Below are positions 51,635 through 59,684 of a stretch of DNA of 64,000 nt, piece after piece; the stretch's first letter is position 1, and each line of letters opens with the position of its first letter. The notes under the pieces are model-generated. The model made no database searches, was not told where the DNA came from, and saw nothing but the letters and a program-made list of their open reading frames with translations. The translations under genes were made by a program, and so were the position numbers. Location: assembly GCA_963699495.1 (NCBI GenBank), contig CAVOUB010000008.1, positions 310,001 through 374,000 of the forward strand, read 5' to 3'. The DNA comes from JAIBJN01 sp963699495. Lineage in GTDB: Bacteria > Actinomycetota > Thermoleophilia > Gaiellales > Gaiellaceae.

Positions 51635-53038
51635 TTAGGAGCGCGCGACGACCTGCAGGGTGGCGAGCGCCGGATCCGCGCAGTACGAAAGGCGCGTTCC
51701 CGCTGCTGCAGCTTCGCGCAGCGCGTCAACCAGCTCCCGGGAGACGACCTCGCCGGGGGCGATCGCGGGAATCCCGGGCGGATACGGTGCCACCGTCTCC
51801 GCCGCCACCCGCCCGGCGGCGTCCTCGGCGCGAACCGTCTCCCGTGCGGAGAAGAACGCCTCCCGCGGGGTCATGGCCGTCTCCGGCGCGACGTCCCAGA
51901 CGGCGCTCGCGGCTCCCGGCGGGCGTGGCTCGCCTCGCCGGGCCTCGAAGGAGGCAAGCAGCGCGTCGCACAGGCGCTCCACCCCGGCGTCCGTGTCCGC
52001 GATCGTCAGCAGCGGGACGAGGAGATCCCGGTTGGCGAGCTCGAAGCGGATCCCCTGCGCGAAGAGGTCGGCCTCCACCTCGAGCCCGTCCGCGCCCGTG
52101 CCCGGGAGGGCGAGGGCGAGCTTCGTCGGGTCGTCGGAGGCGACGAGGACGAGACCGTCCACCTCCGCCAGGCGCCCGCGGACGTACGCCGCCAGCCGCA
52201 CGGTCTCGCCCAGGAGCTCCTCGCCCCGGGTGGCCATGATCATGCGGGCGCGGTCGAGGCTGGCGAGGAGCGCGGCCGAGACGCTCGTCGTGTGGAGAAG
52301 CTCGAACGCCTCCTCGAGCCGCTCGAGGTCGAGGAAGCCGCCGCGCGCGAGGAGGAAGGCGCTCTGCGTGAAGGCGGCGAGGGTCTTGTGCGACGAGGCG
52401 ACGAAGGCGTCGGCCCCTGCGGCGAGAGCGTGCGGCGGGACTGCGGGGTGGAAGCCGAAGTGAGCGCCCCAGGCCTGGTCGATCACGAGCGGGACGCCGG
52501 CGCCGTGAGCGATCGCAGCGATCGCGGCGACGTCGGAGAGGACGCCGACGAAGCTCGGCTCGACGAGGAAGACGCCGCAGGCGTCCGGCGTGTCGGCCAG
52601 CGCCGCGGCAACGCGCTCCGGCGGCAGCCGCAGCGGGAGCCCGGTGGCGGAATCGACGTCCGGCCGGACCCAGACCGGCTCGAGCCCGGAGAGGACCAGC
52701 CCGGCGAGCACCGACTTGTGCATGCTCCGCGAGATGACCGCTCGGTCGCCGGGGCGGCCGAGCGCGAGGGCGAGCGCCTGGTTTCCCTCCGTGGAGCCGT
52801 TCCCGCAGAAGCGGCAGAGGTCGGCGCCCCAGAGGTCGGCGGCCAGCCGCTCGGCCTGGCCGAGGACGTCCGAGCGCATGTGCAGGTCGTCCGCGCCCGA
52901 GGAGAGCGGCAGGTCGAGGCGGAGGAGGTCGTCGGCGAGGTGAGGCGCACGCTTGTGCCCCGGAGTCGTGAAGGGCGTGACGTCGGCCGCGAGGAAGGCC
53001 GCAGCGGCGTCCGCCAGGGGTGTCGCGCGCTGGTCCAC
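51635..53038 (-). CDS. Fold-type I PLP-dependent Orn/Lys/Arg decarboxylase family protein
   Basis: A 467-residue enzyme. FTTPGHKRAPHLADDLL is the family N-terminal motif; CGNGSTEGNQALALA and ISRSMHKSVLAGLVLSG hold the cofactor phosphate region. VIDQAWGAHFGFHP gives the PLP-ring Asp, and VASSHKTLAAFTQSAFL contains the Schiff-base Lys. The C-terminal domain has PYPPGIPAIAPGE. Substrates are basic amino acids; arginine or lysine is likely. It precedes dnaK on the same strand, with a promoter gap between. Confidence 0.92.
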   Translation of the reverse strand: MDQRATPLADAAAAFLAADVTPFTTPGHKRAPHLADDLLRLDLPLSSGADDLHMRSDVLGQAERLAADLWGADLCRFCGNGSTEGNQALALALGRPGDRAVISRSMHKSVLAGLVLSGLEPVWVRPDVDSATGLPLRLPPERVAAALADTPDACGVFLVEPSFVGVLSDVAAIAAIAHGAGVPLVIDQAWGAHFGFHPAVPPHALAAGADAFVASSHKTLAAFTQSAFLLARGGFLDLERLEEAFELLHTTSVSAALLASLDRARMIMATRGEELLGETVRLAAYVRGRLAEVDGLVLVASDDPTKLALALPGTGADGLEVEADLFAQGIRFELANRDLLVPLLTIADTDAGVERLCDALLASFEARRGEPRPPGAASAVWDVAPETAMTPREAFFSARETVRAEDAAGRVAAETVAPYPPGIPAIAPGEVVSRELVDALREAAAAGTRLSYCADPALATLQVVARS

Positions 53039-53049
53039 GGCTGCCGGTT

Positions 53050-53211
53050 CTACCGGATCCGCGGGGCGCGCGACGGACGGGGCGGACGCTTGTGATTCAC
53101 GCGCACGAAGTGTCCTCCCGCCAGAACAAGGGCTGAAGCAGGCTCGCCGTCCGCCGGGGCGCCGTCGAATCGCTTGTGCTCGTGGAACACAAGCGTGGTT
53201 CGTGGGGCCAC
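53050..53211 (-). CDS. Small ORF between the EamA and decarboxylase genes, doubtful
   Basis: A 53-residue open frame from GTG 53211, two bases after the EamA stop. RTTLVFHEHKRFDGAPADGE and ASALVLAGGHFVRVNHKRP look like alternating beta strands of a small protein. No homology is recognised. It fills a 175-base gap and could be translated by coupling, or be chance. Confidence 0.35.
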   Translation of the reverse strand: MAPRTTLVFHEHKRFDGAPADGEPASALVLAGGHFVRVNHKRPPRPSRAPRIR

Positions 53212-53213
53212 GC

Positions 53214-54185
53214 TCAGCGCGTGGACTCGGGCACGGTTGCGGCGCGCACTTGCGTCCGCCGGCGCAGGAGGCCGCGGCCCGGCTCGACCGCCGCCCCGCT
53301 CGCCCGCAGGATCAGCGCCACGGCAACGACGATCGACGCGCCGGCGACGAGCATCTGCAAGGTGATCGTCTCGCCGAGGAGCGCCCAGCCGAGCGCGACG
53401 GCGACGATCGGGTTCACGTAGGCGTAGGTGGCGACGAGCGACACGGGCGCGGCGCGCAGGAGCCAGACGTAGGCGGTGAAGCCGACCAGGCTCCCGACCG
53501 CGACGAGATAGCCGAGAGCAAGAAGCGAGTCGGCCGACCAGGTCGCCTCGCCTAGCTCGCCGCTCGTGGTCGAGACGATCAGGAGCAGGACACCGCCGCA
53601 GAGCGCGCCCAGGCCCGCGGAGACGAGCGGCCGCTTCGGGAGGGCGGCGCCGCGCGAGTAGAGGGAGCCGGCCGACCAGCAGAGCGCCCCGAGGATGATC
53701 ACGACCGCGCCGACGCGGTCGACGTCGGCCTCGCCAAAGGGGTCGAGCAGGAACGCGAGGCCGACGAAGCCGAGCACGAAGCCGACATAGGCCGAACGGC
53801 GCAGGCGCTTGCCGAAGAACACGCGGTCGAGGAGCGCCATCCAGAGCGGGATGCTGCCGACCAGGAGCGCAGCCACCCCCGCGGGCACGGTCTGCTGGGC
53901 CCACGCGAGGCTGCCGTGGCCGAGGAGGAAGAGCAGGCCGCCGAACACGAACCCGGCGAGGATCTGGGGGCGGCCGATCCGGTCGCCTTCGCGGTCTCCG
54001 CGCGGCAGCGCCCAGGCGAGGAGCAGGGCGCCCGCGAGCAGGTGGCGGATGGACATGGAGAGGAGCGGCGGCAGGTCGCGGACGGTGATGGCGAGCGCGA
54101 TGAACGTCGAGCCCCAGACGACGTAGATCGTCAGCAGGGCGAGCCAGACCCGCGCCGGGTAGCGAGCAGCCATCCGTCGCAGCAT
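53214..54185 (-). CDS. EamA/DMT-family exporter
   Basis: A 323-residue membrane protein with ten helices in two EamA repeats. LALLTIYVVWGSTFIALAIT, SIRHLLAGALLLAWALP and the second-repeat VATYAYVNPIVAVALGWALL are typical of YedA-like transporters. The 60-residue C-terminal tail is basic. Substrates are metabolites or amino acids, unknown here. Start TTG or ATG; the likely start is near 54173 (MAARYPARVW). The EamA signature makes this call sure at family level only. Confidence 0.9.
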   Translation of the reverse strand: MLRRMAARYPARVWLALLTIYVVWGSTFIALAITVRDLPPLLSMSIRHLLAGALLLAWALPRGDREGDRIGRPQILAGFVFGGLLFLLGHGSLAWAQQTVPAGVAALLVGSIPLWMALLDRVFFGKRLRRSAYVGFVLGFVGLAFLLDPFGEADVDRVGAVVIILGALCWSAGSLYSRGAALPKRPLVSAGLGALCGGVLLLIVSTTSGELGEATWSADSLLALGYLVAVGSLVGFTAYVWLLRAAPVSLVATYAYVNPIVAVALGWALLGETITLQMLVAGASIVVAVALILRASGAAVEPGRGLLRRRTQVRAATVPESTR

Positions 54186-54252
54186 GCCCGCAGCCGGACT
54201 ATCAGCTCAAGTCGAGTTCCCGGGCGACTCCATCAGCCTGCCTGATGGGCGG

Positions 54253-54285
54253 GCGGGGCGCCCGCGAGCCCCCGGGGCGCCCCGC
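54253..54285. repeat. GC-rich 11-bp inverted repeat upstream of moaA
   Basis: GCGGGGCGCCC (54253-54263) pairs perfectly with GGGCGCCCCGC (54275-54285) across an 11-base loop. It lies in the 175-base divergent gap between the EamA and moaA genes, about 76 bases before the moaA GTG. No run of T follows on the plus strand, so a classic terminator is unlikely. A regulatory leader structure for moaA is possible, but the Moco-riboswitch consensus was not matched. Confidence 0.5.
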
Positions 54286-54360
54286 TTCGGGCGAAGAGGA
54301 TGTTCGCCGCGGGAATACCCTGCTCCGAACCGGAGGAAACGTCTGGGCTAGGCTTCCGCT

Positions 54361-55368
54361 GTGGAGCGGCTGACCGACAAGCTGGGGCGGCCGGTACGGG
54401 ACCTCCGGATCTCGGTCACGGACCGGTGTAACTTCCGCTGCGTCTACTGCATGCCGAGGGAGGTCTTCGGCCGCGATCACCCGTTCCTCCCCCGCGCCGA
54501 GCTGCTCACGTTCGAGGAGATCGAGCGCCTCGCGCGCGCCTTCGTCACCCTGGGCGTCGAGAAGATCCGCATCACGGGCGGGGAGCCGCTGGTCCGCCGC
54601 GACCTCGAGGCGCTCGTGGAGATGCTGGCGCGGATCGACGGGCTCGACCTGACCATGACGACGAACGGCGCGCTCCTCGCCGGGAAGGCCCAGGCGCTCC
54701 GGGACGCGGGCCTGAGGCGGATCACGGTCAGCCTCGACTCGCTCGACGACGACGTGTTCCGCGCCATGAACGACGTCGACTTCCCGGTCGCGCGCGTGCT
54801 GGAAGGCATCGAGGCAGCGCTCGCGGCCGGCCTCGCGCCCGTGAAGGTGAACGTCGTCGTCAAGCGCGGCCTGAACGAGGACGGGATCCTCCCCCTGGCC
54901 CGGCACTTCCGCGGAACCGGCGTCGTGCTGCGCTTCATCGAGTACATGGACGTCGGGCACACCAACGGCTGGCGGCTCGACGACGTCGTCCCCGCCGCCG
55001 AGATCGTGGCCGCGATCGACGCCGAGCACCCGCTCGAGCCGGTCGAGGCCGCCTACCGCGGCGAGGTCGCGAGCCGCTGGCGCTACCGAGACGGGAGCGG
55101 CGAGATCGGGGTCATCTCCTCGGTGACGCAACCCTTCTGCGGCGACTGCACGCGCGCACGGCTGTCGGCCGAGGGGAAGGTCTATACCTGCCTGTTCGCC
55201 GTGCAGGGCCACGACCTGCGCGCGCTTCTCCGCGGCGGGGCTTCCGACGAGGAGCTTGCGGCCGCCCTCGCCGACGTCTGGCGCGCGCGCAGCGACCGCT
55301 ATTCCGAGCTCCGCTCCGCCGCGACCGTCGACCTGCCCAAGGTCGAGATGTCGTACATCGGCGGCTGA
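54361..55368 (+). CDS. moaA: GTP 3',8-cyclase MoaA
   Basis: A 335-residue radical SAM enzyme that makes the first molybdopterin intermediate with MoaC. The radical SAM cluster motif is DRCNFRCVYC; the second cluster uses cysteines in FCGDCTRARLSAEGKVYTCLF-type spacing, and the C-terminus ends with GG as required for activity. IRITGGEPLVRRDL and TVSLDSLDDDVF are also present. Start GTG 54361. No other mo genes are in the window. Confidence 0.97.
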   Translation: MERLTDKLGRPVRDLRISVTDRCNFRCVYCMPREVFGRDHPFLPRAELLTFEEIERLARAFVTLGVEKIRITGGEPLVRRDLEALVEMLARIDGLDLTMTTNGALLAGKAQALRDAGLRRITVSLDSLDDDVFRAMNDVDFPVARVLEGIEAALAAGLAPVKVNVVVKRGLNEDGILPLARHFRGTGVVLRFIEYMDVGHTNGWRLDDVVPAAEIVAAIDAEHPLEPVEAAYRGEVASRWRYRDGSGEIGVISSVTQPFCGDCTRARLSAEGKVYTCLFAVQGHDLRALLRGGASDEELAAALADVWRARSDRYSELRSAATVDLPKVEMSYIGG

Positions 55369-55444
55369 GCGGCCTCCGGGATCCGGTTTCTCCAGCCCGA
55401 AACCGGGGGAAAACCGAACCGACACCCTCGCTAGACTGGCGAAC

Positions 55445-56209
55445 GTGACCGCTGCAGGACGACTTCTCCCGCACGGCTGGAAGGACTTCTTCTTCCAGCT
55501 CTCGCTCTGGCTCGGGTTCGGCCTGGCCTACCAGATCGCGCGCGGGATTGCCGATCAGAGCCCGCTCGAGGCGATCCAGAACGGCGTCACCGTCATCGAC
55601 GCCGAGCGGGCCTTCAACGCGCTCATCGAGATCGACATCCAGCGGGCTGTCCTGCACACGGGCGACTGGGCGCTCGAGGCGGTCAACCTCACCTACTGGC
55701 TCTCGCAGTTCCCGGTGCTCGGCCTCGCGCTCCTCTGGATCTACTTCTTCCGCAACGACGCGTTCATCACGGTCAGGAACTGGATCTTCGCCACGAACCT
55801 GCTCGCGCTCGTCGGCTACGTCCTGATGCCGACGGCGCCGCCGCGCATGTTCCCGGAGCAGGGCTTCATCGACACGCTTGCGCAGTCCTCGGCGGTCAAC
55901 CACGGCAGCGGCCTGGTCGAGCTCGCCTCGAACCCGTACGCCGCGATGCCGAGCGTCCACTCGGCCGACGCGCTCATCATCGGGTTCGCCATGGCGACGC
56001 TCGTGAAGAGCCGCTGGGCGGCCGTGCTGTGGACGCTCTGGCCGACGTGGGTCTGGTTCTCCGTCATGGCCACCGGCAATCACTACTGGCTCGACATCGC
56101 AGCCGGCGTGGGCGTGGCGCTCGTCGGCGGCACGATCGTCGCCTGGGCTCAGGAGCGTCGGCTCTCGCCGGCCCCCGAGCTCTACCGCTGCGGCTACCGG
56201 CGCTGGTAG
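55445..56209 (+). CDS. PAP2-superfamily membrane protein (inositol-lipid phosphatase/transferase-like)
   Basis: A 254-residue protein from GTG 55445 with about six helices. PTAPPRMFPEQGFID, YAAMPSVHSADALIIGFAMA (C2-like PSVHSA) and FSVMATGNHYWLDIAAGVGV (C3-like H-x3-D) match the AUR1/PAP2 group that includes inositol phosphoceramide synthases and lipid phosphatases. The C1 motif is weak. It lies 13 bases before the CDP-alcohol phosphatidyltransferase gene, so a role in phosphatidylinositol metabolism is inferred. Confidence 0.85.
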   Translation: MTAAGRLLPHGWKDFFFQLSLWLGFGLAYQIARGIADQSPLEAIQNGVTVIDAERAFNALIEIDIQRAVLHTGDWALEAVNLTYWLSQFPVLGLALLWIYFFRNDAFITVRNWIFATNLLALVGYVLMPTAPPRMFPEQGFIDTLAQSSAVNHGSGLVELASNPYAAMPSVHSADALIIGFAMATLVKSRWAAVLWTLWPTWVWFSVMATGNHYWLDIAAGVGVALVGGTIVAWAQERRLSPAPELYRCGYRRW

Positions 56210-56222
56210 CCTCGGCGCTCCT

Positions 56223-56855
56223 GTGAACAGGCCCGAGCAAGTCGAGCGGCCCAAGCGCACCTATCAGGACGAGGTCCGGCGGGTCGCGGGCCGGTGGGTC
56301 GCCGGGCTGGAGCGGACGAGCATCACGCCGGATGCGCTCACGATCTCCGGCGTCGGCCTCTGCATCGCAGGCGCGGTCGCCGTGTACTTCGAGTACAAGA
56401 GCGACTGGCTCTTCATCCTCGGCGGCGCGCTCTTCGTGATCGGGAGCGTTCTCGACATCCTCGACGGGGCGCTCGCGCGAAGGAGCGGGAAGGGAACGCC
56501 GTTCGGCGCGTTCCTGGACTCGACCGTCGACCGGGTCGGCGAGGGCTTCATGCTCGCGGCGATCGGCCTCGTGCTCATGCGCGACGGAAGCGTCTGGGGC
56601 GTCGCGCTCGCCTTCGCGGCCATGGGCGGCTCGTTCCTCGTCAGCTACACGCGCGCACGCGCCGAGGTCATGGGCCTCAAGGGCGACGTCGGCTTCGGGA
56701 GCCGGGCCGAGCGGGTCATCGTCATCTCGGTGGGGCTCGCCTTCGCGCCCTTCGGCTCCCTGCCCTACGTCGTCGCCGTCTTGACGGCGACTGCCTGGCT
56801 CACCGTCCTGCAGCGCATCCTCTACGTGCGCAAGCAGCTCGCCGAGCGCGGCTAG
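56223..56855 (+). CDS. CDP-alcohol phosphatidyltransferase, likely phosphatidylinositol-phosphate synthase
   Basis: A 210-residue membrane enzyme with the family motif D-x2-D-G-x2-A-R ... G-x3-D-x3-D, read here as DILDGALAR and GAFLDSTVDR. About six helices follow, with SFLVSYTRARAEVMGLKGD. PIP synthases join CDP-diacylglycerol and inositol 1-phosphate. The inositol specificity is inferred from the Ino1 gene directly downstream, which makes the second substrate. Start GTG 56223. The TAG stop lies in the first CTAGCAG element of the operator array. Confidence 0.9.
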   Translation: MNRPEQVERPKRTYQDEVRRVAGRWVAGLERTSITPDALTISGVGLCIAGAVAVYFEYKSDWLFILGGALFVIGSVLDILDGALARRSGKGTPFGAFLDSTVDRVGEGFMLAAIGLVLMRDGSVWGVALAFAAMGGSFLVSYTRARAEVMGLKGDVGFGSRAERVIVISVGLAFAPFGSLPYVVAVLTATAWLTVLQRILYVRKQLAERG

Positions 56856-56916
56856 CAGCACCTGTGCGCATCTTCGGCTAGACTGATAGCAGTTTGACTG
56901 CTAGCAGTTCTGATAG
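56852..56916. promoter_or_regulatory. Array of ACTGCTAGCAGT-like palindromic sites, putative RHH operator
   Basis: CTAGCAG at 56852-56858, a 12-bp near-palindrome ACTGATAGCAGT at 56882-56893 and a perfect 12-bp palindrome ACTGCTAGCAGT at 56897-56908 (centres 15 bp apart), then CTGATAG at 56910-56916. The palindromes flank and include the TTG start of the RHH-Ino1 frame. Tandem short palindromes are what ribbon-helix-helix proteins bind. More CTAG sites occur inside the ORF at 57182 and 57237. Confidence 0.6.
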
Positions 56917-58378
56917 ACGCGGCGTTCTCGTTCGGATGCCTTCCTCCCTCAAGCGGGCGCTCGTCCGCGAGGTGGCGCGCCGCGGGGGGAACCTGAACGA
57001 CCTCGCAACGGGAATCCTGGCCGAGCGCTTCGGTGTCCCGTACTCCCCCACGGGACGCCGAAGCCCGCTCGCCGGCGCAAGCGGCGTCACGCTTCTGCGC
57101 ATGCCGGACGCCCTCAAGGACTCGATCGACGCCGAGGCCGCGCGCGCCGGCTCCCATGCGAACGACGTCATCCTGCAAGTGCTAGCAGACGAGCTCGGAA
57201 TTCCCTTCCAGTCGAACCGACGAAAGGAAAGTATGGCTAGCACGAACGGGAACGCCAACGGCAAAGCGCGGTCCGAGGACAAGGTGCGCGTTGCCATCAT
57301 CGGCGTGGGCAACTGCGCCAACTCGCTCCTCCAGGGAGTCGAGTACTACAAGGACGCCGACCCTGACGCCTTCGTCCCGGGTCTCATGCACGTCGACCTC
57401 GGCGGCTACCACGTCCGCGACGTCGAGTTCACCGCCGCGTTCGACGTCACGAAGGACAAGGTCGGCAAGGACCTCGCCGACGCCATCTGGGCGCACCCGA
57501 ACGACACCTACAAGTTCGCCGACGTCCCCAAGACGGGTATCACCGTCTCCCGCGGCATGACGCACGACGGGCTCGGCAAGTACATCTCCGAGGTCGTCGA
57601 GAAGGCGCCGGGCGACACCGACGACGTGGTCAGGATCCTCCAGGAGACGAACACCGACGTCGTCGTCAACTACCTCCCGGTCGGCTCCGAGGAGGCGACC
57701 AAGTGGTACGCCGAGCAGGTCCTCAAGGCCGGCTGCGCGATGGTGAACTGCATCCCGGTGTTCATCGCCAAGGGCGGCTACTTCGGCAAGCAGTTCGAGG
57801 CGCACGGGCTTCCGATCATCGGCGACGACATCAAGTCGCAGGTCGGCGCGACGATCACTCACCGCGTGCTCACCTCGCTCTTCCGCGAGCGCGGCGTGCA
57901 CCTCGACAAGACGATGCAGCTGAACGTCGGCGGCAACTCCGACTTCCTCAACATGCTCGAGCGCGACCGCCTCGAGTCGAAGAAGATCTCGAAGACGAAC
58001 GCGGTCACGTCCATGCTCGACTACGACATGGGCGCGAAGAACGTCCACGTCGGCCCGTCGGACTACGTGCCGTGGCTGACCGACCGCAAGTGGGCCTACA
58101 TCCGCATGGAGGGCACGTCCTTCGGCGACGTGCCGCTGAACCTCGAGCTCAAGCTCGAGGTGTGGGACTCCCCCAACTCGGCCGGAATCGTCATCGACGC
58201 CGTCCGGATGGCCAAGCTCGCCCTGAACAACGGCATCTCCGGAGCCCTCGAGGGACCGAGCGCCTACCTGATGAAGTCGCCTCCGACGCAGATCGTCGAC
58301 GACGAGGCGTACGACCTCACCGAGGCCTTCATCAAGAAGTACGCGCGCAAGACGGCAAAGGCGGCTGCGAAGGCGTAG
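56894..58378 (+). CDS. ino1: Tandem ribbon-helix-helix domain in frame with inositol-3-phosphate synthase
   Basis: One open frame of 494 codons from TTG 56894. Residues up to about 110 hold two RHH repeats: VRMPSSLKRALVREVARRGG and LRMPDALKDSIDAEAARAGS, each followed by a helix with N-D and a hydrophobic end. From ATG 57233, preceded by AAAGGAAAG, follows a full 381-residue actinobacterial inositol-3-phosphate synthase (VAIIGVGNCANSLLQG, NYLPVGSEEATKWYAEQ, NVGGNSDFLNML). It converts glucose 6-phosphate to inositol 3-phosphate. Fusion or two products from one frame are both possible. Confidence 0.9.
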   Translation: MTASSSDRRGVLVRMPSSLKRALVREVARRGGNLNDLATGILAERFGVPYSPTGRRSPLAGASGVTLLRMPDALKDSIDAEAARAGSHANDVILQVLADELGIPFQSNRRKESMASTNGNANGKARSEDKVRVAIIGVGNCANSLLQGVEYYKDADPDAFVPGLMHVDLGGYHVRDVEFTAAFDVTKDKVGKDLADAIWAHPNDTYKFADVPKTGITVSRGMTHDGLGKYISEVVEKAPGDTDDVVRILQETNTDVVVNYLPVGSEEATKWYAEQVLKAGCAMVNCIPVFIAKGGYFGKQFEAHGLPIIGDDIKSQVGATITHRVLTSLFRERGVHLDKTMQLNVGGNSDFLNMLERDRLESKKISKTNAVTSMLDYDMGAKNVHVGPSDYVPWLTDRKWAYIRMEGTSFGDVPLNLELKLEVWDSPNSAGIVIDAVRMAKLALNNGISGALEGPSAYLMKSPPTQIVDDEAYDLTEAFIKKYARKTAKAAAKA

Positions 58379-58389
58379 GGAAACCGGCT

Positions 58390-58416
58390 CAGGGCGCGGC
58401 TCTTGACCGCGCCCTG
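58390..58416 (+). terminator. Perfect 10-bp hairpin after the inositol-phosphate synthase gene
   Basis: CAGGGCGCGG (58390-58399) and CCGCGCCCTG (58407-58416) pair perfectly around a 7-base loop, 12 bases after the stop codon. GGCCACTTTC follows, a weak T stretch. It is a credible rho-independent or attenuating terminator between the RHH-Ino1 and glycosyltransferase genes. Confidence 0.65.
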
Positions 58417-58591
58417 GGCCACTTTCACGCTCGGTCTCTCCCGGATTTCCCGGATTTCCTCTCAAGGAGGAGACGTGAGAGACCGACTTGCATCAACCCG
58501 GAAGGCTCCGCGCTCCTCTCGGCGTTCGACAACCTGGGTGAACGAACCGCGAGGCGCAGGAGCCTTCAAGGAGAGCCGTAGAATCGCCCAG

Positions 58592-59684
58592 GTGAAGCTC
58601 CGGATCTGCATGGTGACCCCCTTTGCGTGGTCGCAGCCCCACCCGGTCAACGACCACGTGTCCGGGGCGGCCGACGAGCTGCGCCGCCGGGGTCACGAGG
58701 TCGTCGTCCTCGCTCCCTCCGGGCGGGCCACCGAGCTGGCCGCCGGACGGCGCGCGCTCAAGCGCCTCGGGCGGGAAGGGAGGCCGCTCGAAGGCGTCGT
58801 CGCACTCGGGCCGTCGGTGCCCGTCTCCCGCCGCAGCCGCCTCGGCGTGCCCATCGGCGTGCGGGCCAACCTGGAGCTCGCGCTCACGCGCGACCGCTTC
58901 GACGTCGTGCACGTCCACGAGCCGGGCGTTCCGAGCCTCTCCTACCTCGCGCTCCGTGACGCACGCGGCCTCGCCGTCGCCACGTTCCACTCGGCCGACC
59001 GCCTCGGCTACCCGCCTGGGAGGAAGCAGCGGGAGAAGCTGCTCGGCCGCGTCGACGCGCTCACCGCGTCGAGCCCGGCGACCGCCGAGGCCGCGAAAGC
59101 CCGCTTCCCCGGCGACTACCGCACACTGCCCCTCGGGGTCGACCTCGAGCGCTTCCGACCATCGCGCCCGCGCCGGCGCTTCGTGTTCGAGTGGCGGGCG
59201 GAGGAGCTGCCGCGGCTGCGCGCCGCCTTCCGTGCGCTCGCCGGGCTTCCGGGCTGGGAGGTCGTCGTCCTGCGGACGCGGCCGCTCGCGGGCCGCCCCT
59301 ACGTCCCGCGCGCAGTGCGCGCAAGGGTGACGATCCGAACGGCCCTCGACGCGCGCACCCGGGCGGCCGAGCTCGCCGGCGCGGCGGGCTTCGTCCCGTC
59401 GGCCGGCGGAAGCGCACGCCTCGCGCTCGAGGCGAGCGCGGCGGGCGTGCCGCTGGTCGACCCGCCCGGCTCTCAGGACCAGCCGGACCTCGTCGGAGCG
59501 GCGCTCGCCCGGCTGGCCGAGGACGAGGCGTGGCGAGAAAAATGCTCCGCGGACGCCCGCCGGTCGGCGGAGCCGCAGAGCTTCGGACGGCTCGCTGACG
59601 AGCTGGAGAGCCTCTACGGTGCCGTCCTGCGCAAGCGGCGGACGGCACCGGCCGCGGCCGCCGACCCGCTCGCCGACCGCCCGC
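58592..59684 (+). CDS. GT4-type glycosyltransferase (PIM/mannosyltransferase-like), 3' end unclear
   Basis: GT-B enzyme from GTG 58592. CMVTPFAWSQPHPVNDHVSG, LRRRGHEVVVLAPSGRATEL, FDVVHVHEPGVPSLSYLAL and the C-terminal GSARLALEASAAGVPLVDPP show both halves; the sugar-nucleotide E-x7-E region is partly conserved. The good protein sequence ends at about 59640. The frame has no stop until 60412, inside the PHP gene in another frame, so the end given is the PHP start. A 1-base deletion may have removed the stop. In context, an inositol-lipid mannosyltransferase is inferred. Confidence 0.78.

Noticed and set aside
49791..51638. 615-codon plus-strand open frame
   Set aside because: Exact antisense of dnaK with Leu/Val/Asp-rich shadow composition.
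53050..53211. Treating the 53-residue ORF as a firm gene
   Set aside because: Only position and composition support it; kept in the features with low confidence.
54186..54360. Moco riboswitch before moaA
   Set aside because: The GC stem and an ACCGGAGGAAACG stretch are suggestive, but the known consensus is not met.
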